The notes: generated from the sequence alone by a model not told the origin. A DNA stretch of 64,000 bases from Halomonas qaidamensis (GCF_025917315.1 NZ_CP080627.1:3224001-3288000); one strand, 5' to 3'; positions 26,213 to 35,776 are shown, counted from the first letter of the stretch. Made by a program: numbers and translations.

Positions 26213-27076
26213 TCAGGCCGTCTTTAAGCCGAAGTCGTAATGGAAGTAGCGGTAAGGGGTTTCCATCTGCCGGCCATCGGGTGCCTGTCCCGCTGGCTGC
26301 TGCGCAAACTCTTTGACCAGTGAATCTTTCACACCAAAGACCGCATCCGAATCGAGATAAGGATCGTCTTCAGCAAAAATCTGAGTCACCAGAGTTTCGT
26401 ACCCTGGCGCCATCAGCATGAAATGCACGTGGGCAGGGCGATACGGATGGCGTCCGGTGATTTCGAGCATCTTGCCTACCGGCCCATCGGTCGGAATCGG
26501 GTAAGGCGATGGCGTCACCGTCCAGAAGGCATAACGCCCCTGGTCGTCGGTGTGAAAGCGCGCGCGTAACGAGGCGCTTTCAAGCTCAGGCTTCTGGACG
26601 TCATAAAAGCCTTCACTGTCCGACTGCCAGACATCAATGGTGACATTCGCCAATGGCTTGCCCTGATCATCGTGGACATGGCCCTCAACAAATAACGGCT
26701 CACCTTCAACGCCCCAGTTGATGGCGTCGCCCTGGTTCGCTTGGGGAGGGTCAGCGACGTAAAAAGGCCCTAGCACAGTGCTTTCGGTGATCTTGGGGTC
26801 ACTGCTTGGGTGGTTGATGGCATCCACCAGCATGGTCACGCCCAGGGTGTCGGACAGCAAGATGAACTCCTGGCGCTCGTCATCGCATATCTGCCCGGTA
26901 CGGGTGAGAAACTCAATCGCCTGGGTCCACTCTTGTTCAGTGGGCTGCACCTCGCGCAAATACGCATGCAGATGTTTTACCAAGCCATTGAGCAAGGTTT
27001 TAAGCCGTTCGTCCTCACAGCTTGAAAATTCATCAATCACTGCCTGGGTAATATTGTCGGTGGTCAGGTTACGCAT
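26213..27076 (-). CDS. Hydroxyquinol 1,2-dioxygenase
   Basis: A 287-aa intradiol dioxygenase converting 1,2,4-trihydroxybenzene to maleylacetate (3-hydroxy-cis,cis-muconate). It has an N-terminal helical domain and a catalytic domain with Fe ligands Tyr158 (GFYDV), Tyr192 (SPYPIP), His216 and His218 (YRPAHVHFM). The PYPIPTDGPVG region is typical of the hydroxyquinol group and differs from CatA at 7009. The ATG at 27076 has GGAGG upstream and lies 1 nt after the preceding stop; longer starts run into that gene. Confidence 0.92.
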   Translation of the reverse strand: MRNLTTDNITQAVIDEFSSCEDERLKTLLNGLVKHLHAYLREVQPTEQEWTQAIEFLTRTGQICDDERQEFILLSDTLGVTMLVDAINHPSSDPKITESTVLGPFYVADPPQANQGDAINWGVEGEPLFVEGHVHDDQGKPLANVTIDVWQSDSEGFYDVQKPELESASLRARFHTDDQGRYAFWTVTPSPYPIPTDGPVGKMLEITGRHPYRPAHVHFMLMAPGYETLVTQIFAEDDPYLDSDAVFGVKDSLVKEFAQQPAGQAPDGRQMETPYRYFHYDFGLKTA

Positions 27077-27077
27077 C

Positions 27078-27998
27078 TTATTGCCCTCCCTGCTGTGCAG
27101 GCGTTGGCTCACCCAGCCCGGAAAGGCGTTCGGTGTGATGTACGGTAGCGATATAGTCATCATCGCCATGTCCGGTGGCGATCAGCGCGGTATAGGCTTC
27201 ACGCATTTGCGCTGCCAGCGGCGTCGACACCCCTGAGCCATGGGCACAGTTCAGGATCAGGTCAAGATCCTTGGCCATCTGGGCGGCGGAAAACGTCGAG
27301 GTGAAATCGCGCTGTGAAAGCGGCGGCACCTTGTACTTCACCATGGGTGAGCCCACCGCGCTGTCAGAAATCAGCTCCAACATGGCGTCCCATTCAATGT
27401 TGCCTTTACGCGCCAGGGTCAGGGCTTCGCTCAGCATGCCGGCACTCACCGCAATCATCAGGTTGATGGCCAGCTTGGCGACCCGAGCCTGCTCTTCATC
27501 GCCTAGCCAATACTGCGCCTTGGTAAAGGCGTCAAACACGGGTTTCGCCGCTTCCAATGCATCGCGTGGGCCAGACACCATCGCCGACAGCGTGCCAGCC
27601 TCTGCTGCCACCGGGTTGCCTGACACCGGGCTGCGCAGATAGGCAATGCCTTGGGCTTTGGCTGCTTCAGCTACCCGTGCTGAGGCTTCCACACTCACCG
27701 TGCTGGTTTCGATCAGGATGCTGCCAGGCGTCATGTGACGAATAAGCTCACCCGGTTCAAGACACAGGCTGAGCAGTGCCCGGTCATCGGGAATCGAGAC
27801 AAATACCAGGCCACACTCCGCCACGGCGCTGGCAAGCGACTGATGCGGGGTAATGCCTATGTCTTCGGCGAGCGCCAGACGCTGTGCTGAAAGATCAAAG
27901 CCTTGAACGGCAGTCCCGGCCTGAATAATCCGGTTGGCCATCGGCAAGCCCAACTTGCCCAGGCCAACCCAGGCGACCTTGGAGGATGAATGGGACAT
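27078..27998 (-). CDS. NAD(P)-dependent beta-hydroxyacid dehydrogenase (3-hydroxyisobutyrate dehydrogenase-like)
   Basis: A 306-aa member of the beta-hydroxyacid dehydrogenase family. The N-terminal Rossmann motif is GLGKLGLPMANRI, the substrate motif SPVSGNPVAAEAGTLSAMVS, and the catalytic lysine is in AKLAINLM. Members oxidise 3-hydroxyisobutyrate, tartronate semialdehyde or similar compounds. Start and stop overlap or abut the neighbouring catabolic genes (1 nt with the amidohydrolase), so it is part of the same pathway. The substrate is unknown. Confidence 0.9.
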   Translation of the reverse strand: MSHSSSKVAWVGLGKLGLPMANRIIQAGTAVQGFDLSAQRLALAEDIGITPHQSLASAVAECGLVFVSIPDDRALLSLCLEPGELIRHMTPGSILIETSTVSVEASARVAEAAKAQGIAYLRSPVSGNPVAAEAGTLSAMVSGPRDALEAAKPVFDAFTKAQYWLGDEEQARVAKLAINLMIAVSAGMLSEALTLARKGNIEWDAMLELISDSAVGSPMVKYKVPPLSQRDFTSTFSAAQMAKDLDLILNCAHGSGVSTPLAAQMREAYTALIATGHGDDDYIATVHHTERLSGLGEPTPAQQGGQ

Positions 27999-29371
27999 TA
28001 GTGTGCCTCCTGTGTGGATTGCGCTTCACGCGCCAGCAGTTCGGCGTGAATGCGATGGCCTGACGCGGCAAGCTCGGCAATGCCCTGTTGAGTGTTCATC
28101 AACAGGCGACCGCCACGTTTCTTGAACTGCCCGGCCACCATGACGCTGTCGACGTTGGCTAAGCTTGTCTGCATGACAACGCTGGAAATCGGGTCGTTGA
28201 CCGGCTGCATATTGAGTTGATTGCTGTCCAGCAGTACCAGATCCGCCTGCTTGCCTGGGGTCAGGCTGCCAATGCGGTCATCAAGCCCCAGGGCTTTCGC
28301 GCCATCCAGCGTGATCCAGCCCAGCGCTTCCCGGGTGGTAATGGTCGAGGTATCGGGGATCTTGCCCTGCTCCCGGCGAGAGGCATCGTTATCCAGGGAA
28401 CGCTGCATGCCCAGGGCCGCACGGGCCACGCTGAACATATCGCCAGAAAGCACCGATTCAAGATCCACTCCCAGTGAAACTACGCCGCCGTGCTGGCGTA
28501 CCAGGCCAGTGACCGGAAAGCCGTGGCCCTGGGTCATCTCGTTTTCCGGGGCCACTGAAAAGGTCACGCCGCTGGCACAGAACCGGGACATCTGACCATC
28601 ATCCAGGCTCTGGCCATGGACAATATTGATATCCGGGCCTAGCAGGCCACGGGCTTCTACTTCGTCCCAGGCGCCGGGGGCCACGGCTTCGCCACCGCCC
28701 TGGTGCATGGACGCGACCAGACCGAATTCTTTGGCCAGGGCAAAGTCCTGCAGGGTGACCTCCAGGGTGGAGTAATGCGGCCCCAGAATCGCCATCCCTA
28801 GAGTGACCAGGCCAGCAGGGTCAGACAGCTCCCCTGCCAGCAAGCGCTCAATTTCATGGCGCGGATGGGGAATTTCACTAAAGTGCGGCTGACCGGGTTT
28901 GGGGTCAGGCTTGGGCGAGCCGTGCATAAACAGTGCCCGAATGCCGGCTTCCTTCAGCCCTCGCACGGCGGCGTCAGTGTGTTCTGGCGTCGGGTTATTG
29001 TGGCACCAGTCACCCAGCGTGGTGGTGCCACAGTTAAGCTGATTGATCGCGCCCATGCGGGTGGCAATATAAATATCATCCGGCGTGAACAATGCTGCTA
29101 GGCCACGGTGTACATGGCGGAAATACTCCAGCAGCGTCCAGTTGGCCGCCACGCCGCGCAGGCCGGTCTGCCAGGTATGCATATGCGCATTCACCAGCCC
29201 AGGAATGAGGATACCGCCGCCACAGTCAATCACCTCGGCATCCGCACCTGCCGCCAGATCATGGCCCACGGCCGCAATCCGCTCATCCTCAACCAGCACC
29301 TGGCCGTTGCTTAACTCACCCAGCGCTGGGTCCATGGTGATCACGGTAGCGTTAATAAACAGAGTTTTCAT
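27998..29371 (-). CDS. TRZ/ATZ-type amidohydrolase
   Basis: A 457-aa amidohydrolase-superfamily enzyme of the cytosine deaminase/chlorohydrolase branch. Metal ligands are His63 and His65 (NAHMHTW), His223 (SMHQGG), His252 (VHGQS) and Asp303 (LGVDLES). The N- and C-terminal beta-sandwich parts frame the barrel. It should deaminate or hydrolytically cleave a cyclic compound. It overlaps the maleylacetate reductase gene by 4 nt, placing it in the hydroxyquinol pathway, where such an enzyme is not a known member. The substrate is not identifiable from sequence. Confidence 0.88.
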   Translation of the reverse strand: MKTLFINATVITMDPALGELSNGQVLVEDERIAAVGHDLAAGADAEVIDCGGGILIPGLVNAHMHTWQTGLRGVAANWTLLEYFRHVHRGLAALFTPDDIYIATRMGAINQLNCGTTTLGDWCHNNPTPEHTDAAVRGLKEAGIRALFMHGSPKPDPKPGQPHFSEIPHPRHEIERLLAGELSDPAGLVTLGMAILGPHYSTLEVTLQDFALAKEFGLVASMHQGGGEAVAPGAWDEVEARGLLGPDINIVHGQSLDDGQMSRFCASGVTFSVAPENEMTQGHGFPVTGLVRQHGGVVSLGVDLESVLSGDMFSVARAALGMQRSLDNDASRREQGKIPDTSTITTREALGWITLDGAKALGLDDRIGSLTPGKQADLVLLDSNQLNMQPVNDPISSVVMQTSLANVDSVMVAGQFKKRGGRLLMNTQQGIAELAASGHRIHAELLAREAQSTQEAH

Positions 29372-30447
29372 AGCGCCTCCCCGCGTTCAGATTGTGGCCG
29401 CAAGCCTGCCTGGGCATTGCTCAGCAGGCGCGCAATCCCGTCAACGGTGATGTCTCTCGGGTTCCAGTAAGGGTTGCGGGTGGCCATCGCCGTGGCTTTG
29501 TCCACATCATTGATGCCGAAGCCTAGTTCCGATAGTGCGCTGGGAGCGCCAACCGCACGCCCCAGGTCATACAGACCAGTGGCCGCATCGTCGCACCCCA
29601 AGGCGCGTTGGATACGCATCATCGCCTGCGGCGCGGCCGGGGCGTTGTAGGCCACCGCATACGGCAACACGATGGTGTGCGTTTCTGCATGGGGAAGATT
29701 GAAAGAGCCGCCCAGGGTATGGCACAGCTTGTGGTGCAGCGACATGCCTACCGAGCCCAAACAGGCGCCACACAGCCAAGCGCCGTAAAGTGCATCGGCA
29801 CGTGCGTCGACGTTGGACAGATCATTGGCGATAACCGGCAGGCTTCGCGCCAGAGCAGCAATGCCTTCTTCGGCCATCAGTGCAATCACTGGGTTGCCAT
29901 CGCGGGCATAAAGCGCTTCCACCGCATGGGCGATGGCGTTAATACCACTGGTGCCCGACATGCCAGCTGGCAGCGTCAAGGTCAGGTCAACGTCGTAAAT
30001 CACCGTTTCCGGCAGCACGTCTAGGGTACGCTGGGTGGTTTTCTCACCGTCACGGGTTTCACCCAGGATCGGCGTCATTTCCGACCCGGCATAGGTGGTG
30101 GGAATAGCAATCTGGGCTAACCCTGTGCGCAGCGCTATCGCCTTGCCCAAGCCAATGGTAGAGCCACCGCCAATGGCGATGGTGCAATCCACGTCCAGTT
30201 CCTTGACGACCTGCATAGCATCATCCGTGATCTCCACAGGTGTGTGCATGGCGGCGTTGGCATAGACACCGACGCCTTTATCACCCAACTGCTGCAAGAC
30301 ATCCTGGGCCTGTTGCTGCTGCTGGGGCGTGGCCAGTACCAAGGCACGTGAACAGCCGAGATGAGCAAGCTCTTCACTTAGACGTGACAGGGTTCCTCGG
30401 CCAAACACCACGCGGGATGGTAAGCCATTATAAACAAAGGGTTGCAT
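29368..30447 (-). CDS. Maleylacetate reductase
   Basis: A 359-aa iron-containing alcohol dehydrogenase-family protein that reduces maleylacetate to beta-ketoadipate. The family-specific segments GLPSRVVFGRGTLSRL, IGGGSTIGLGKAIAL and PTTYAGSEMTPI are present. Its product would enter the PcaIJF steps encoded at 16404-19217. The ATG at 30447 gives the normal N-terminus; an upstream start adds 22 atypical residues. It follows the importer ATPase gene by 72 nt and overlaps the amidohydrolase gene by 4 nt. Confidence 0.93.
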   Translation of the reverse strand: MQPFVYNGLPSRVVFGRGTLSRLSEELAHLGCSRALVLATPQQQQQAQDVLQQLGDKGVGVYANAAMHTPVEITDDAMQVVKELDVDCTIAIGGGSTIGLGKAIALRTGLAQIAIPTTYAGSEMTPILGETRDGEKTTQRTLDVLPETVIYDVDLTLTLPAGMSGTSGINAIAHAVEALYARDGNPVIALMAEEGIAALARSLPVIANDLSNVDARADALYGAWLCGACLGSVGMSLHHKLCHTLGGSFNLPHAETHTIVLPYAVAYNAPAAPQAMMRIQRALGCDDAATGLYDLGRAVGAPSALSELGFGINDVDKATAMATRNPYWNPRDITVDGIARLLSNAQAGLRPQSERGEAL

Positions 30448-30519
30448 GGAACATTCCTTATACGTTTGAAGTGGTCTGTATGTGCTCTTTGCAGTGCACA
30501 TCAGTCGCAACACAGCGAG

Positions 30520-32064
30520 CTAGCTCGCCTGTGCCTGCTTGCCCATGCCGGTAATCGCCTGAACCAGTTCGTCCTCACTGACGTTATCGCCATCAAATTC
30601 AGCGGTCACACGGCCGTCGTACATAGCGATAATGCGGTTACTCAACCCCAGCACTTCCGGCATCTCGGAAGAGATCACCAGCACCGCATAGCCGGATTTA
30701 GCTAAGTCTTTCACCAGGGTGTGAATTTCCGACTTGGAACCTACATCAATGCCTCGGGTGGGCTCATCAAGAATCAATAGCTTCGGATGGGTATGCAGCC
30801 ATTTGCCGATAACAATCTTCTGCTGGTTACCACCGCTGAGGTTGCCCACCTTCTGTCGCCAGCTAGGCGTCTTGATCTTCATTGCCTGATGATATTTGTC
30901 ATAGACTTCACGCTCTTTCGAACTCGTCATAAAGCCCAGTGACGACACGCTAGAAAGACTTGCCAGGGTCATGTTGTCTCGGCAGTTCATGCCCAGAATC
31001 AGCCCTTGGTCTTTGCGGTCTTCAGGGACTAACGCAACGCCACTGGCAACCGCATCGTGGGCGCTGCGAAAGTTGACAACGTCACCATCCAATACCACTT
31101 CCCCAGCGGAAGGCGTGCGCAATCCAAAGATGGTTTCTGCTACTTCAGAGCGCCCTGCCCCTACTAGGCCATACATGCCAACAATCTCGCCCTTGCGCAC
31201 GTTAAAGCTGACGTTCTCGAACACCCGCTTCACCGAGAGGTTGCGCACTTCCAGCAGGTTGTCGCCGAACTCCGTTGGCTTGCTGGCATGATCAAGCTCC
31301 AGACTGCGGCCGATCATCATCCGGGTGATCTCGTCTTCGTTGGTATCTACGGTATTGACGGTGCCGGTGTATTCGCCGTCTCGCAGCACCGAAATGCGGT
31401 GAGAAAGGTGAAAGATCTCGTCCATACGGTGGGAGATATACACAATCCCCACGCCCTGCTCACACAGCGAATTGATCACATCGTAAAGCACCGGCTTTTC
31501 GTGGTCGGTGAGCGACGCTGTCGGTTCATCAAACACCACGACTTGGGGGGTGAAGGCCAGTGCCCGACCAATTTCCACCATCTGTTTCTTAGCAATCGAC
31601 AGCGAACCCACCAGGTCATCGTGCTGAAAGCCACACTTGAGGGTTTCCAGTATCTTGTTGGTATCCTCGCGCAGCTTGCGCCAGTCAACGCGGTTGAACG
31701 GTTTTCTTGGCAGGCTACCCAGAAAAATGTTTTCGGCGACCGTCATCTCCGGTACCAGCGACTGCTCCTGGTGGATCAGCACTACGCCTGCACGCTTGGC
31801 ATGTTTGGGGTTTTCAAAGGCCATCTCTTGGCCGCCCAGAATAATCTTGCCTTCATTGGCTTGATGCTTACCGGCCAGCACCTTCATCAGGGTTGATTTA
31901 CCCGCGCCATTCTCCCCAAGCAAGGCGTGTACCTCGCCGGGACGGACATCGAAATCGACATTGTTGAGTGCCACAACACCAGGGAATCGCTTGGTAATAC
32001 CTTTGAGTTCAAGTATCGGCGCGGCGTCAACCGGCTGGCGTGATTGGGTTGGGGAGGGATTCAT
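30520..32064 (-). CDS. Sugar-type ABC importer ATPase (RbsA/MglA type, two domains)
   Basis: A 514-aa duplicated ATPase. The first domain has GENGAGKST and the family's QANEGKIILGG region; the second has the degenerate GLVGAGRSE and the signature LSGGNQQK with ILDEPTRGIDVGSK. It drives import of monosaccharide-like solutes with two permeases and a binding protein. Its ATG overlaps nothing upstream but its start codon shares 4 nt with the permease stop. The importer is fused by operon structure to hydroxyquinol genes. Confidence 0.94.
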   Translation of the reverse strand: MNPSPTQSRQPVDAAPILELKGITKRFPGVVALNNVDFDVRPGEVHALLGENGAGKSTLMKVLAGKHQANEGKIILGGQEMAFENPKHAKRAGVVLIHQEQSLVPEMTVAENIFLGSLPRKPFNRVDWRKLREDTNKILETLKCGFQHDDLVGSLSIAKKQMVEIGRALAFTPQVVVFDEPTASLTDHEKPVLYDVINSLCEQGVGIVYISHRMDEIFHLSHRISVLRDGEYTGTVNTVDTNEDEITRMMIGRSLELDHASKPTEFGDNLLEVRNLSVKRVFENVSFNVRKGEIVGMYGLVGAGRSEVAETIFGLRTPSAGEVVLDGDVVNFRSAHDAVASGVALVPEDRKDQGLILGMNCRDNMTLASLSSVSSLGFMTSSKEREVYDKYHQAMKIKTPSWRQKVGNLSGGNQQKIVIGKWLHTHPKLLILDEPTRGIDVGSKSEIHTLVKDLAKSGYAVLVISSEMPEVLGLSNRIIAMYDGRVTAEFDGDNVSEDELVQAITGMGKQAQAS

Positions 32065-33020
32065 ATCCGCACCTCCTTGGTCGAGGGCGCATTGAGTTTC
32101 TTATCAATAATAAGTACTGAAATGAGGATCGCACCGAGGATCACCAGCACGTAGAAGGCTGGCACCTGCATCAGGTTCATGCCATTACGCAGAATGCCGA
32201 TTGCCAACACGCCGCCCAGGGTGCCTACAATGCTGCCGTAGCCACCGGTCAGTTTGGTGCCACCCAGCACAACCGCGGTAATCACCCAAAGCTCATAGTC
32301 ACGCCCCAAATTCGGCGTCGCCGCTCCCATCTGACTGGCTAGCAATACACCTGCCAGGGCAGCAAAGAAGCCCACAATAATAAAGTTGATCATCATATGG
32401 CGGCCCAGGCGGATGCCCGCATCGATGGAGGCTTCAGGGTTGCCGCCAACGGCAAAGGTATTACGGCCATGGCCGGTACGGGTTAGCACCAGATGCATGA
32501 TCAATGCGCAAACTAGAAAGATGATGGCCAACACCGGTACCGGCCCAATCGTGCTGGTACCAAAGTCTGCAAACGCAAAGTTCATAGCAAAGAAGGACTG
32601 CTCACCGGTGTACAGGAAAATCAGGCCGCGTACGCCTAGCATGGCGCCGAGCGTAACGATGAAAGCGTTAACACCGGTTTTCCACACCACAAACCCATTC
32701 AGGGCACCCAGCAAGATTCCTGAACCCAAGGCCGCTAGAATTGCCAGCGTCATGCTAACTTCCTGCAAACCCACCGCTAGGGAAGCGGCTAGCCCTAGTA
32801 TCGCTCCCACTGACAAATCGATGTTGCCGTTGATCATAACGAAGGTCATGCCTAGGGCGATCAGGCCAATCGTTGAGGTCTGCACCAGAATATTGGTGAT
32901 GTTGCCAAACGATAGGAAGTACTCCGACATAAAGCTGAAGAAAATAAAGAGCGCGATAACAAACACCCAGATAGGCTGGATACTCGTCCTGCCACGGAAG
33001 AATCCTTTAATTGATGTCAT
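32061..33020 (-). CDS. Sugar-type ABC importer permease
   Basis: A 319-aa RbsC-type inner-membrane permease with about 9-10 hydrophobic helices. It has the family GNIDLSVGAILGLAASLAVG segment and the cytoplasmic loop with GGNPEASIDAGIRLGRH that contacts the ATPase. It is paralogous to the neighbouring permease at 33037; both share GGNP and LGGT(K/S)L motifs. It is the second of two different permeases, as in heteromeric CUT2-type systems. Confidence 0.93.
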   Translation of the reverse strand: MTSIKGFFRGRTSIQPIWVFVIALFIFFSFMSEYFLSFGNITNILVQTSTIGLIALGMTFVMINGNIDLSVGAILGLAASLAVGLQEVSMTLAILAALGSGILLGALNGFVVWKTGVNAFIVTLGAMLGVRGLIFLYTGEQSFFAMNFAFADFGTSTIGPVPVLAIIFLVCALIMHLVLTRTGHGRNTFAVGGNPEASIDAGIRLGRHMMINFIIVGFFAALAGVLLASQMGAATPNLGRDYELWVITAVVLGGTKLTGGYGSIVGTLGGVLAIGILRNGMNLMQVPAFYVLVILGAILISVLIIDKKLNAPSTKEVRI

Positions 33021-33036
33021 GTTGCATTCCTCCGCG

Positions 33037-34047
33037 TTATGAGTGGGTCGTGAACAAGCTCTTACGCTTGTTAGCGAGATCCAGCCATACGGCCAGAATG
33101 ATAATGACCCAGGTCACAATCCACTGGATGTAATAGGGGTAGCCCATCAACAGCAGGCCATTCTGGATAAAGCCCAGGATCAACACGCCAATCACGGTTT
33201 TCCAAATACTGCCCGCACCGCCCAGCAGGCTGGTGCCGCCCAGAATGATCCCCGCCAATACCAGCAGCTCGTAGCCCTGGCCTACGTTGTTTTGCGAGCC
33301 CATTACCCGTGAGCCAAGTACTAGAGCGGCACAGGCCACACAGAAAGCTGAAATCAGATAGGTGCTAAACACGCACCAGTTCTTGCGAATACCAGAGTAA
33401 ACGGCGGCCATCGGGTTACCGCCCACCGCAAAAATGCGTCGGCCGTATCCGGTATAGGACATCACCACCTGCATCACGATAGCTAGCAGACCAAACATAA
33501 GAATAGGGACCGCAATACCACCGACATAGCCACGTCCAAAGAACGCAAACCAGGTGCCTTCCTGATCGGCGATATCGACGTTTTGTCCGCCGCTGTAGAT
33601 CAGCACAAAGCCTTGAATGGCCGATAGCATCGCCAAGGTCACAATCAGTGAATTGAGACGCAGAAAGCCAATCAAAAACCCGTTCACAGCACCAATCATC
33701 AGGGTCAGCGCGAACATCAACAAAATGGCATTAGTGGGGCCTATTTTGTCGTGTAAATCGACTACTAGAACGGTAGAAAACGACAGCATCGAGCCTACTG
33801 AGAGGTCAAGGTTGCCACCGATAATCACCACGCTGACACCGACTGCGATGATGCCAATGATGGATGCCTGACGCACCACGGTCATGATGTTGGACTGGGA
33901 GAGAAACTGCTCAGAGAAGAACGAAAAAACGAACATACTGAGCAGGAAAAAAATAAGTATTCCCTGAGCCGATAGAAAACTCAGCACACCAGCCTTGCTA
34001 AGTTTTCCCGGCAGCAGCCTAGGTTTTGATTGCTCTGCGGAAGCCAT
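33037..34047 (-). CDS. Sugar-type ABC importer permease
   Basis: A 336-aa RbsC-type permease with conserved GGNLDLSVGSMLSFSTVLVV and GGNPMAAVYSGIRKN segments. I start at the ATG at 34047, which has AGGTGA upstream; a start 15 codons further out is possible. It lies 167 nt downstream of the binding-protein gene and 16 nt before the second permease gene. Together with 30520 and 32061 it makes a heterodimeric channel. Confidence 0.93.
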   Translation of the reverse strand: MASAEQSKPRLLPGKLSKAGVLSFLSAQGILIFFLLSMFVFSFFSEQFLSQSNIMTVVRQASIIGIIAVGVSVVIIGGNLDLSVGSMLSFSTVLVVDLHDKIGPTNAILLMFALTLMIGAVNGFLIGFLRLNSLIVTLAMLSAIQGFVLIYSGGQNVDIADQEGTWFAFFGRGYVGGIAVPILMFGLLAIVMQVVMSYTGYGRRIFAVGGNPMAAVYSGIRKNWCVFSTYLISAFCVACAALVLGSRVMGSQNNVGQGYELLVLAGIILGGTSLLGGAGSIWKTVIGVLILGFIQNGLLLMGYPYYIQWIVTWVIIILAVWLDLANKRKSLFTTHS

Positions 34048-34214
34048 GCTATTCACCTGTATAAAATCACCTCGGAAAGCACCGGTTAGCACGGGGGCTA
34101 TCCCGCCACGCTAACCGTACCCCCCTACGCAGGAAACCTGCCTTTAGGGTCACGCCGTGCCGGTGTTAGTAGGCGATACACACCCATAACACCAGGCAGC
34201 AGTACGCTCTGCCT

Positions 34215-35153
34215 TTAGAAAACCGGACGGTCAAACGCTTCGAGGTTTTCAGCGGTGATTTTTGGTGTTTCGAAGAAGTTCATTTTCGGCACTTCTTCTC
34301 CAGCCAGTACATCTAGGGCTGTTTGCAAAGCTGCTTCCGCATCATCAACAGGAGACTGATAAATAGAACCGTAATACTCGCCACGCTCAATAGCGTCGTA
34401 GCCAACTGCAAAGTTGGTGGCGCCAATGAAGATAATGTCATCTGCACGATCGGCGCCTTTAGCAGCATTTAAAGCGCCAACGCCCATATTGTCATCGCCG
34501 GAATAAACACCATCAATACGATCATACTTGGTCAAGAAATCTTCCATCACCCGCTGTGCGCGCTCGCGGTTCCAGTTGCCTGGCTGGGTCTCCATTAACT
34601 CAACACCTGGACACGCTTCAGCGAGGCGCTCTTCAAAACCGGCCGCACGCTCCATGGCCGTGGTATAACCGGGTTGGCCGGCAATCTGTACGATTTGTCC
34701 TTCTCCACCCAAGGCATCACACATCATCTCAGCAGAGGAAATACCTTGCTGGACATTGTCTGGGCCAGAGAAGGCAGCGATGAACTCAAGTCCCGCTTCA
34801 GCAATTTTAGAGTTGGTGACGACCACCGGAATACCTGCGTTATGCGCTTGGCGAATGGCAGGGATAACAGCCTGTCCATTGGTTGGCCAAATAATAATGG
34901 CGTCGACACGCTGCTGAATAAGATCCTGCATCTGGCCAATCTGACGCGCGACATCGCCGCCAGCATCCAGCACAACAATATCTACATTGCCAGCGCTCTC
35001 TGCAGCAGCTTCAAAGGCACTCTCATAGGTAGTTTGGTAACTATCAACACCGACGTTGTTTTGGGTAATACCAATGCGATAGGTGCTTTCAGCTTGCGCC
35101 GTCGTGATCGACATCATAATGACAGATGCGGCAATAGCGGTTTTCTTGAACAT
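34215..35153 (-). CDS. Sugar-type ABC importer substrate-binding protein
   Basis: A 312-aa periplasmic-binding protein of the ribose/galactose class (peripla_BP_4). A signal peptide ends at AQA (residue 21) and the mature protein starts ESTYRIGITQNN. Lobe features include DAGGDVARQIGQMQDLIQQ and GVYSGDDNMGVGALNAA. It is the first gene of the minus-strand importer-hydroxyquinol operon and should set its substrate specificity. The ligand is probably a polyol, cyclitol or sugar-like ring; this is inference from family and context. Confidence 0.92.
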   Translation of the reverse strand: MFKKTAIAASVIMMSITTAQAESTYRIGITQNNVGVDSYQTTYESAFEAAAESAGNVDIVVLDAGGDVARQIGQMQDLIQQRVDAIIIWPTNGQAVIPAIRQAHNAGIPVVVTNSKIAEAGLEFIAAFSGPDNVQQGISSAEMMCDALGGEGQIVQIAGQPGYTTAMERAAGFEERLAEACPGVELMETQPGNWNRERAQRVMEDFLTKYDRIDGVYSGDDNMGVGALNAAKGADRADDIIFIGATNFAVGYDAIERGEYYGSIYQSPVDDAEAALQTALDVLAGEEVPKMNFFETPKITAENLEAFDRPVF

Positions 35154-35505
35154 TGCGTTTCTCCTGACGTTTTTTAGTAATTGTTTTTAGCCTGCAGGCC
35201 ATACAAGCCTGGGTTTGGAGCTTACTGCCGGGCTTTGTTTCGGCACAACGCGACCGCCATATAGAAATGGCCAAAATGGTTATTTTTTGTTGCTTACACG
35301 CAAAGAGAGAAACATAAACTAAAAAACAAAGCCGCGCAGAAAGACAAAAAAACCGAGAATAGCGAGGGATGAGGGACGAGGAGAGCAAGGAATGAGGAGA
35401 CAGCTAAAGAAAAGGCGGTGACTGAATGGCCGCATAGCGGCCACTATAAAAGAGGCCGCTATGCTAATGAACTAACACAGACAGTTATTCAAGCTACGCT
35501 AACGC
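35154..35505. other. Promoter gap of the importer-hydroxyquinol operon
   Basis: About 350 nt without a gene. The part next to 35153 should hold the operon promoter; I find no certain operator. A purine-rich plus-strand tract lies at about 35340-35410, and a stem-loop at 35433-35463. Confidence 0.5.
35433..35463 (-). terminator. Stem-loop after the 58-aa peptide gene
   Basis: CATAGCGGCC and GGCCGCTATG form a perfect 10-bp stem with an 11-nt loop, about 43 nt past the small gene. There is no T-run after it on the minus strand, so termination is uncertain. Confidence 0.45.
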
Positions 35506-35682
35506 TTAACGATTTCTGGCTGACAGATCAACAAATGCGTTATGCCCATCAGCACCGCTTTGCTGTTGAGACGTCGATTCAGGATAGGCGATCTGATTAT
35601 CTTCACCAGAACCCCGCTCTGCTAACGCAACACCAGAGACCAGTGCAAGAGCGATGGCAGCGACGATGTTAAGTACTTTCAT
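35506..35682 (-). CDS. 58-aa exported peptide of unknown function (paralogue of 10204-10380)
   Basis: Translation of the minus strand gives MKVLNIVAAIALALVSGVALA as the signal peptide and then ERGSGEDNQIAYP, identical over 13 residues to the peptide encoded at 10204. The rest of the tail (ESTSQQQSGADGHNAFVDLS) has diverged. Length is also 58 aa. GAGAGA precedes the ATG at correct distance. It stands between hiuH and the importer operon, reading in the same direction as both. Function unknown; probably periplasmic. Confidence 0.85.
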   Translation of the reverse strand: MKVLNIVAAIALALVSGVALAERGSGEDNQIAYPESTSQQQSGADGHNAFVDLSARNR

Positions 35683-35776
35683 GATTCATTCTCTCTCGTT
35701 TTACTTAAGCAACAAATAAATGGAACATCTAAAAAGATGTGCTCACGAATAAACCAGGGGGTTCATCGATGCTTAA

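Noticed and set aside
31288..31896. 202-codon frame antisense to the importer ATPase gene
   Set aside because: It is a shadow of a well-supported two-domain ATPase with full motifs.
32386..33042. 218-codon frame antisense to the importer permease
   Set aside because: Its content (many Pro, Thr, Met, Lys) mirrors antisense reading of a membrane protein; no features of its own.
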